Shown here: piece after piece, positions 5,850 through 10,700 of the stretch
Layout: the number at the start of each line of letters is the position of its first letter
How positions within the stretch are numbered: the first letter of the stretch is position 1
Translations under genes and position numbers: made by a program
The notes under the pieces: model-generated
What the model saw: the letters and a program-made list of their open reading frames with translations, nothing else
Told to the model about the DNA's origin: nothing
Databases searched by the model: none
Assembly (NCBI GenBank): GCA_913055925.1
Contig: CAJXLH010000066.1
Span: 1-10,700 of the forward strand
Direction of reading: 5' to 3'
From: an uncultured Maritalea sp.
Lineage (GTDB): Bacteria > Pseudomonadota > Alphaproteobacteria > Rhizobiales > Devosiaceae
DNA: 10,700 bases

Positions 5850-7223
5850 ATGCGTTTGATGATCATTGGAGCACTTGAAGGTCAGCTAAGCCAAGCCACC
5901 AAATTGGCGATGGAAGGCGGCGCAAAAGTCGCTCACGCAGACACGGTGGAAGTTGCCCTTGCCAGCTTACGCAGCGGGCGCGGCGCAGACTTGTTGCTTG
6001 CCGATGTGATGGCCGACATCCCAGGACTTTTGGCGGCGCTTGAAGCTGAACGCATTCACATTCCGGTGGTCGCCTGTGGCACAGAAACAAACGCTGCCGC
6101 TGCAGTAAACGCTATTCGCGCTGGTGCGAAAGAATATATCCCGTTGCCTCCTGATGCTGAGCTTATCGCCGCGATCATTGCTGCGGTGGCGCGCGAAAGC
6201 TCAGACTTTTTGTTCCGCGATCCAGCCATGGCCAAAATGGTCAAGCTTGCGGATCAAATCGCCCCGTCCGAGGCCAGCGTTTTGATCACCGGTGAAAGCG
6301 GTGTGGGTAAAGAAGTTATCGCCAAATATGTGCACGCCAATTCAAAGCGTGCAGCAAAGCCATTCATCTCGATCAACTGCGCAGCGATCCCTGACAATTT
6401 GCTGGAAAGCGAGTTGTTTGGTCACGAAAAAGGTGCCTTTACCGGCGCTGTAGCGCGACGGATCGGCAAATTTGAGGAAGCCAATGGCGGTACGCTTTTG
6501 CTGGACGAGATTTCAGAAATGGACATCCGCCTGCAAGCCAAACTGTTGCGCGCAATCCAAGAGCGCGTGATTGACCGCGTCGGCGGCACAAAGCCAGTGT
6601 CCGTGGACATTCGCATTCTTGCGACCTCGAACCGCAACCTCGCTGAAAGCGTGAAAAACGGTGAGTTCCGTGAAGATTTGCTGTTCCGCTTGAATGTCGT
6701 GAACCTTAAAATTCCAGCGCTACGCGAACGCCCCGGCGACATTGTTGCCCTTGCCGAACATTTCATCAAGAAATACGCCAAAGCCAATGGTGTGCCAGAG
6801 CGACCACTTTCCGAAGACGCCCGTAAACAACTGATTGCCGCGCAATGGCCGGGCAACGTGCGTGAGCTTGAAAACACGCTTCACCGCGCCGTCTTGCTGG
6901 CCACCGGCGACGCAATTGATGCGGATGCGATTGCTCTACCAGATGGATCTGGATTAAGCGCGGAGCCGCAAAGCAACGACATTGCAGCCCAAGCCGCCGC
7001 AACGGCTGAGTCAGCAGCACGCGCCATGGTGGGACGCACAGTTGCAGACGTCGAGAAAGAACTGATCCTTGATACCCTCGATCATTGCTTGGGTAACCGC
7101 ACGCACGCATCCAACATTTTGGGCATTTCGATCCGAACATTGCGCAACAAGCTCAACCAATATGCACAAAGCGGTGAATTAATTCCGGCGCCGGGCGAAA
7201 ATCGCTCGTCAGGCGCAGCGTAG
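5850..7223 (+). CDS. flbD: Sigma-54-dependent flagellar regulator FlbD
   Basis: A 457-residue activator with three domains. Residues 1-115 form a receiver-like domain. It keeps an Asp near 52 (LLLADVMAD) but has no acidic pair after the first strand (MRLMIIGALEG), and the usual Lys-Pro near the last strand is replaced by IPLPP. The central AAA+ sigma-54 domain has Walker A GESGVGKE (about 149-156), the sigma-54-contacting loop GAFTGA (about 196-201), Walker B GGTLLLDE and the arginine-finger region REDLLFRLN. The C-terminal Fis-type helix-turn-helix is NRTHASNILGISIRTLRNKL. In Caulobacter FlbD activates late rod, hook and flagellin genes with sigma-54, represses fliF, and is controlled by FliX rather than by an ordinary kinase; the degenerate receiver here agrees. 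A good SD (AGGAA, 5838-5842) lies 7 bases before the ATG. It is in the fliF operon after fliN, as in Caulobacter. Confidence 0.93.
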   Translation: MRLMIIGALEGQLSQATKLAMEGGAKVAHADTVEVALASLRSGRGADLLLADVMADIPGLLAALEAERIHIPVVACGTETNAAAAVNAIRAGAKEYIPLPPDAELIAAIIAAVARESSDFLFRDPAMAKMVKLADQIAPSEASVLITGESGVGKEVIAKYVHANSKRAAKPFISINCAAIPDNLLESELFGHEKGAFTGAVARRIGKFEEANGGTLLLDEISEMDIRLQAKLLRAIQERVIDRVGGTKPVSVDIRILATSNRNLAESVKNGEFREDLLFRLNVVNLKIPALRERPGDIVALAEHFIKKYAKANGVPERPLSEDARKQLIAAQWPGNVRELENTLHRAVLLATGDAIDADAIALPDGSGLSAEPQSNDIAAQAAATAESAARAMVGRTVADVEKELILDTLDHCLGNRTHASNILGISIRTLRNKLNQYAQSGELIPAPGENRSSGAA

Positions 7224-7240
7224 AAAGTCACAGTGGCTAA

Positions 7241-9388
7241 ATGAGCGACACAACGGAATCACAACCCGCATCACCTAACCGGCTAAGCGCACCATCGGCC
7301 TTCCCATCTTTTGGGAAGATTGTCGATATGCTCAAGCAAGGCGACATTGCCTTGGCGGTTGGTGTGATCTCGATTCTCGTTGTCCTCATCATGCCGATGC
7401 CAGCGATAGCGCTGGACATGTTGCTCGCGATTTCTATCGTTTTTTCCGTGCTGATTTTGATGACAACATTGTTCATCCGCACGCCTTTGGAATTCTCGGC
7501 CTTTCCGACCGTGCTTTTGATTGCGGCGATGATGCGATTGGCGCTCAACCTTGCTTCGACAAGGTTGATTTTGGCCAACGGACATCTTGGCACCAACGCT
7601 GCAGGCAATGTGATTGAAGCCTTCGGCAATTTCGTGATGCAAGGCAATTTTGTGATCGGGATTATCGTTTTTGCGATCCTGATCATCGTAAACTTTATCG
7701 TCATCACCAAAGGTTCTGGCCGTATCGCTGAAGTGGCAGCGCGCTTTACATTGGACGCAATGCCGGGCAAGCAAATGGCCATCGATGCGGATTTATCCGC
7801 TGGTCTAATCGACGAAGAACAAGCCAAAAATCGTCGCAAAAATCTTGAAGATGAAAGCGCCTTTTTCGGTGCCATGGATGGTGCATCCAAGTTTGTGCGC
7901 GGTGATGCGATTGCGGGCTTGCTCATCACCTTCATTAATATCGTCGCAGGCATCATTATTGGTGTTGGCCAACAACAACTCTCGCTCAATGACGCGGCGT
8001 CAAACTATACGCTCCTCACCGTTGGCGATGGTCTTGTTTCGCAAATTCCAGCGCTGATCGTTTCAACTGCAGCAGGTCTTTTGGTGTCAAAGGCTGGCGT
8101 TTCGGGTTCAGCCAACCAAGCCCTTGCTGAGCAATTTTCCGGCTACCCTCGTGCCCTTGGCATGACCGCAGCTGTGATGTCGATTATGGCGCTTTTGCCT
8201 GGTATGCCAGCGTTGCCGTTCCTTGGACTTGCAGCTGGCGCAGGGTATCTGGCGTGGAAGTTTTCAAAAGAAAAAGTTCAGAAAGCCAGCGAAGAACTCG
8301 CACAAAAAGCAGCAGAAAAAATCAGCACAGAGGCTGAAGCCCAAAAAGAAGCACCGATCACCGACGCGCTTAAAATGGACGAGCTTAAACTTGAGCTTGG
8401 CTACGGTCTTCTTTCCCTCGTGAAAGAGGAAGAAGGTGGTTCTGATCGTCTGACCGAACAGATTAAGGCGCTACGTCGTCAGCTTGCCATGGATATGGGC
8501 GTGATTATGCCGTCTGTTCGCATCCTTGATAATATGCAGCTGCAGCCGAATGAATATAAGGTGCGGATCAAGGAAGTTGAGAGCGGCCAGGGCGAAGTGT
8601 ATCCGGACCAATATATGGTGATGGACCCACATGGCGGTCAGATTGACTTGCCGGGACAACATACAATTGAGCCAACCTTTGGTCTGCCCGCCACTTGGGT
8701 TGACGCTGCATTGCGCGACGAAGCCGAAGTGAAGGGTTACACCATTGTTGATCCTTCATCGGTGATTTCAACACACCTAACAGAAATTCTGAAAACCAAT
8801 ATTGCAGACGTTCTAAGCTATGCAAATGTTCAAGAACTTTTGAACAATTTGCCTGCCGAGCAGCAAAAACTCGTCGACGATATGGTGCCGAACCAAATCA
8901 GCGTTTCTGGCATTCAACGCGTCCTACAAATTTTGTTGTCAGAGCGCATTTCGATCCGCGATCTCGCCACTATTCTTGAAGGCATCGCCGAAGTGGCAGG
9001 CAATCTTGGGTCGGCCAAACAAATCGCAGAACATGTGCGCACACGCCTTGCACGCCAGCTTTGTGCCAGCAATGCGGCGTTTGACGGCACCTTGCCGATT
9101 CTCACCCTTTCACCAGATTGGGAGCGCGACTTTGCAGAGGCGCTGCACGGAGAAGGTGCCGAACGACACCTCGCCATGGCCCCTTCTCGCTTGCATGAAT
9201 TCATCCAAGAAATTCAAAATGCCTTCGAGAACGCGGCGCAGATGGGCGAGCTTCCGGTGTTGATCACCTCACCGCCAATCCGCCCACATGTGCGATCAAT
9301 TGTGGAACGCTTCCGACCACAAACTGTGGTGATGAGCCAAAACGAAATCCACGCCCGCGCCCGTTTGAAAACAGTTGGGACTGTTTAA
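7241..9388 (+). CDS. flhA: Flagellar export gate protein FlhA
   Basis: A 715-residue inner-membrane protein of the flagellar type III export gate. Residues 1-25 are a variable leader. About eight membrane helices occupy residues 33-340. The conserved cytoplasmic FHIPEP loop between helices 4 and 5 reads VITKGSGRIAEVAARFTLDA and DADLSAGL (182-189), which holds the Asp essential in Salmonella FlhA. After a charged Lys/Glu/Ala-rich linker (about 343-380), the C-terminal cytoplasmic domain (380-715) forms the nonameric ring that binds substrates and chaperones. It includes the conserved IDLPGQHTIEPTFGLPATWV and the ending ERFRPQTVVMSQNEI. The ATG at 7241 starts 17 bases after the flbD stop with a weak SD, so it is probably expressed with flbD. 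No frame damage is visible. The partner FlhB is not in this window. Confidence 0.97.
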   Translation: MSDTTESQPASPNRLSAPSAFPSFGKIVDMLKQGDIALAVGVISILVVLIMPMPAIALDMLLAISIVFSVLILMTTLFIRTPLEFSAFPTVLLIAAMMRLALNLASTRLILANGHLGTNAAGNVIEAFGNFVMQGNFVIGIIVFAILIIVNFIVITKGSGRIAEVAARFTLDAMPGKQMAIDADLSAGLIDEEQAKNRRKNLEDESAFFGAMDGASKFVRGDAIAGLLITFINIVAGIIIGVGQQQLSLNDAASNYTLLTVGDGLVSQIPALIVSTAAGLLVSKAGVSGSANQALAEQFSGYPRALGMTAAVMSIMALLPGMPALPFLGLAAGAGYLAWKFSKEKVQKASEELAQKAAEKISTEAEAQKEAPITDALKMDELKLELGYGLLSLVKEEEGGSDRLTEQIKALRRQLAMDMGVIMPSVRILDNMQLQPNEYKVRIKEVESGQGEVYPDQYMVMDPHGGQIDLPGQHTIEPTFGLPATWVDAALRDEAEVKGYTIVDPSSVISTHLTEILKTNIADVLSYANVQELLNNLPAEQQKLVDDMVPNQISVSGIQRVLQILLSERISIRDLATILEGIAEVAGNLGSAKQIAEHVRTRLARQLCASNAAFDGTLPILTLSPDWERDFAEALHGEGAERHLAMAPSRLHEFIQEIQNAFENAAQMGELPVLITSPPIRPHVRSIVERFRPQTVVMSQNEIHARARLKTVGTV

Positions 9389-9389
9389 A

Positions 9390-9791
9390 ATGACCATTAA
9401 AGGGAAATGCCATTGCGGCACCGTGTCATACGAGTTTCGTGACACGCCAGAATATGCGATCCGCTGCAACTGCTCAATCTGCCGTCGCTTGGGCACGCTT
9501 TGGATTTATTCAGACGCAGACAACATCACGCTTACCGGGGTCGATGATACCACCACAGTAAGCTATTCGCACGGCGACAAGGAACTCGATTTTCGGACCT
9601 GCAAAGGCTGCGGCACGTCGATCCTTTGGCAATCTATCGAAACGCCAGGCAAGGGCCGCATGGCCCTGAACCTCAATATGGCGGAATTGGATGACATCTA
9701 CAAAGTCCCCATGCGCCTATTCGACGGCGCCGACAGCTGGAGCTTTTTTGAAGAGGACCCGCAGACAAAGCATGACGAATTGAAGGGGTAG
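9390..9791 (+). CDS. GFA-family (CENP-V/GFA domain) zinc-binding protein
   Basis: A 133-residue protein of the glutathione-dependent formaldehyde-activating (GFA/DUF636) family. The family's zinc cysteines are all present: GKCHCGT (C7, C9), CNCSICRR (C26, C28, C31) and CKGCGTSILW (C71, C74), and length is typical. Family members are small cytoplasmic proteins with a beta-tent fold, two zinc sites and in most cases an unknown substrate; true formaldehyde activation is shown for few, so no reaction is assigned. The ATG at 9390 follows the flhA stop after a single base, with a weak GGGA 9 bases upstream, so it may be translated by coupling to flhA. An upstream TTG at 9375 would add five residues and overlap flhA. 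There is no known link to flagella. It converges with the next gene across 13 bases. Confidence 0.9.
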   Translation: MTIKGKCHCGTVSYEFRDTPEYAIRCNCSICRRLGTLWIYSDADNITLTGVDDTTTVSYSHGDKELDFRTCKGCGTSILWQSIETPGKGRMALNLNMAELDDIYKVPMRLFDGADSWSFFEEDPQTKHDELKG

Positions 9792-9804
9792 ACTGGTTCA
9801 ACGG

Positions 9805-10518
9805 TCAAATGCTCCGCGCGAGACGAAACCCTAAATCGTCAATCGCGTAAGTGGGGTGGCTGCGTCGTCTGTTGGTGAGAAGGCAATGGCGCTCGGGATC
9901 ATTCCAGCCGCCGCCGCGAAAAATCCGGTAAGTGCCATATTCTTCTGGGTCATATAGATCAAAGCACCATTCCCAAACATTGCCGACCATATCGTAGAGC
10001 CCAAATGCATTGGGCGCTTTCTGCCTCACATCATGGGTTTGTTGCGACGAGTTGAGCGCGAACCACGCAATCTCATCAATTTCACCATAAAGCGGCTTGA
10101 GCTGCCCGCCGAGACCTGCGTATTGGCGCTCGGCGTCGCTTGGCAATCGGTAACCATCGGCACCCTCAACAAGCGTCACATTATCCGGATCGCTCCCAAC
10201 GACATAGGCAGCTTCGAGGCCATTCATAGCCGACAGGGAATTGCAAAAACCGATAGCGTCATACCATGACACATTTTCAACAGGGCGCTGCGCCCCTTTA
10301 AAAGTTGCGGGATTGCTGCCCATAACATGCGCATAAAGTTCTTGGGTAACCAGCGTGCTGCCCATCAAAAACGGCGCGATGTCCACTTGCCATTGGCGTT
10401 TGTGTCGGTCGTCGCGCATCGAAACGCTGCCGCCGGGAATGGCGATCATTTCAGGTGTCATGCTAAGTATGTCCAAAACTAGATTTTGGGTTTTAAGTGC
10501 GGACGCACCCTTTAGCAT
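9805..10518 (-). CDS. SUMF1/FGE-sulfatase-domain protein
   Basis: A 237-residue protein of the formylglycine-generating-enzyme-like superfamily. Landmarks in order are MIAIPGGSVSM, VTQELYAHVMGSNP, PVENVSWYDAIGFCNSLS (79-96), GYRLPSDAERQYA (122-134), AFGLYDMVGNVWEW (171-184), FRGGGWND and the terminal LGFRLARS. True FGEs carry two catalytic cysteines in the segment after RGG; here that segment (RGGGWNDPERHCLLTNRRRS) has only one Cys, so formylglycine formation is doubtful. Non-catalytic relatives act as lectin-like or binding domains. No signal peptide or membrane segment is visible. The start at 10518 overlaps the stop of the upstream dehydratase gene (ATGCTAA), suggesting coupling; an ATG at 10461 beginning MTPEMIAIPGG is equally possible because neither has an SD. 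Substrate unknown. Confidence 0.85.
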   Translation of the reverse strand: MLKGASALKTQNLVLDILSMTPEMIAIPGGSVSMRDDRHKRQWQVDIAPFLMGSTLVTQELYAHVMGSNPATFKGAQRPVENVSWYDAIGFCNSLSAMNGLEAAYVVGSDPDNVTLVEGADGYRLPSDAERQYAGLGGQLKPLYGEIDEIAWFALNSSQQTHDVRQKAPNAFGLYDMVGNVWEWCFDLYDPEEYGTYRIFRGGGWNDPERHCLLTNRRRSHPTYAIDDLGFRLARSI

Positions 10519-10700
10519 GCCGGCTGATTGACACTCAAGCCGCCAAGAGAGGTTTCCTTATAGCGGCTATCCATATCTTTGCCGGTTTCGTACATGGTTT
10601 TGATGCATGTATCGAGAGCCACAATGTGTTCGCCATCGCCATTTAGCGCCAACGATGCGGCCGCAATCGCTTTGATCGCACCCATGCCGTTACGCTCGAT
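10512..10700 (-). CDS. sdaA: L-serine ammonia-lyase (serine dehydratase), C-terminal part, cut by window edge
   Basis: The last 62 codons of a minus-strand gene that begins beyond the right edge. The reading frame gives IERNGMGAIKAIAAASLAL, then ALDTCIKTMYETGKDMDSRY and the signature KETSLGGLSVNQPAC ending at the stop 10514-10512. YKETSxGGLAVN near the C-terminus is diagnostic of iron-sulfur (4Fe-4S) L-serine dehydratases, which deaminate serine to pyruvate. In the Legionella enzyme the very last residue, a cysteine, folds back as a ligand of the cluster in the resting state; this protein also ends in Cys, so the same arrangement is likely. The stop overlaps the start of the SUMF1-domain gene by seven bases, so the two are probably co-transcribed. 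SdaA versus SdaB naming cannot be decided from the tail. Confidence 0.88.
   Translation of the reverse strand: MERNGMGAIKAIAAASLALNGDGEHIVALDTCIKTMYETGKDMDSRYKETSLGGLSVNQPAC

Noticed and set aside
7237..7989. A 250-codon open frame on the minus strand opposite the start of flhA
   Set aside because: It lies entirely across the coding strand of a clear flhA. Its product is a low-information Ile/Ala/Ser-rich sequence with no recognisable domain, as expected from a mirror of membrane-helix codons.
9792..9804. Bidirectional terminator between the convergent GFA and SUMF1-type genes
   Set aside because: The 13-base gap and its flanks show no stem followed by a T-run.

Overview
The window is a flagellar basal-body and export locus from an alphaproteobacterium. 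The gene order (sciP, then fliF-fliG-fliH-fliN-flbD, then flhA) and the presence of the CtrA co-regulator SciP and the flagellar sigma-54 activator FlbD point to a Caulobacter-like or Hyphomonadaceae-like member of the class. Base composition looks moderate by eye (I did not compute it), so a high-GC Caulobacter itself seems unlikely. The genus cannot be fixed from the sequence alone.

Layout. Bases 1-71 are an upstream region rich in TACAA repeats with a small palindrome. Bases 72-1460 encode a MocR-type regulator (GntR winged helix fused to a PLP-dependent aminotransferase fold). Bases 1461-1602 form a promoter region with TTAA-type CtrA-like boxes. Bases 1603-1881 encode SciP, followed by a hairpin and a clear rho-independent terminator (1916-1945). 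Bases 1946-2080 are a second promoter region with a good CtrA-like box, and the flagellar operon follows: fliF (MS ring), fliG (rotor switch), fliH (export ATPase regulator, with a broken frame), fliN (C ring), flbD (sigma-54 activator) and flhA (export gate). A GFA-family zinc protein starts one base after the flhA stop. On the minus strand, converging on it, lie a SUMF1/FGE-sulfatase-domain protein and, running off the right edge, the C-terminus of an iron-sulfur L-serine dehydratase.

How the genes work together. In Caulobacter, CtrA activates the class II flagellar genes, SciP restrains CtrA-dependent transcription later in the cell cycle, and FlbD couples completion of the early basal body to late gene expression while repressing fliF. 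This window therefore holds both regulators beside the structural genes they act on. FliF, FliG and FliN build the MS ring and C ring, FlhA is the export gate, and FliH links the export ATPase to FliN and FlhA.

The main anomaly is fliH. Its N-terminal and C-terminal halves lie in different reading frames, meeting near 5124-5131, and a short conserved stretch appears to be missing. This is either a real recent mutation or an assembly error. I see no evidence for a novel biological system; apart from fliH the region looks like a standard flagellar cluster. No tRNA, rRNA, CRISPR array, insertion sequence or prophage gene was recognised.
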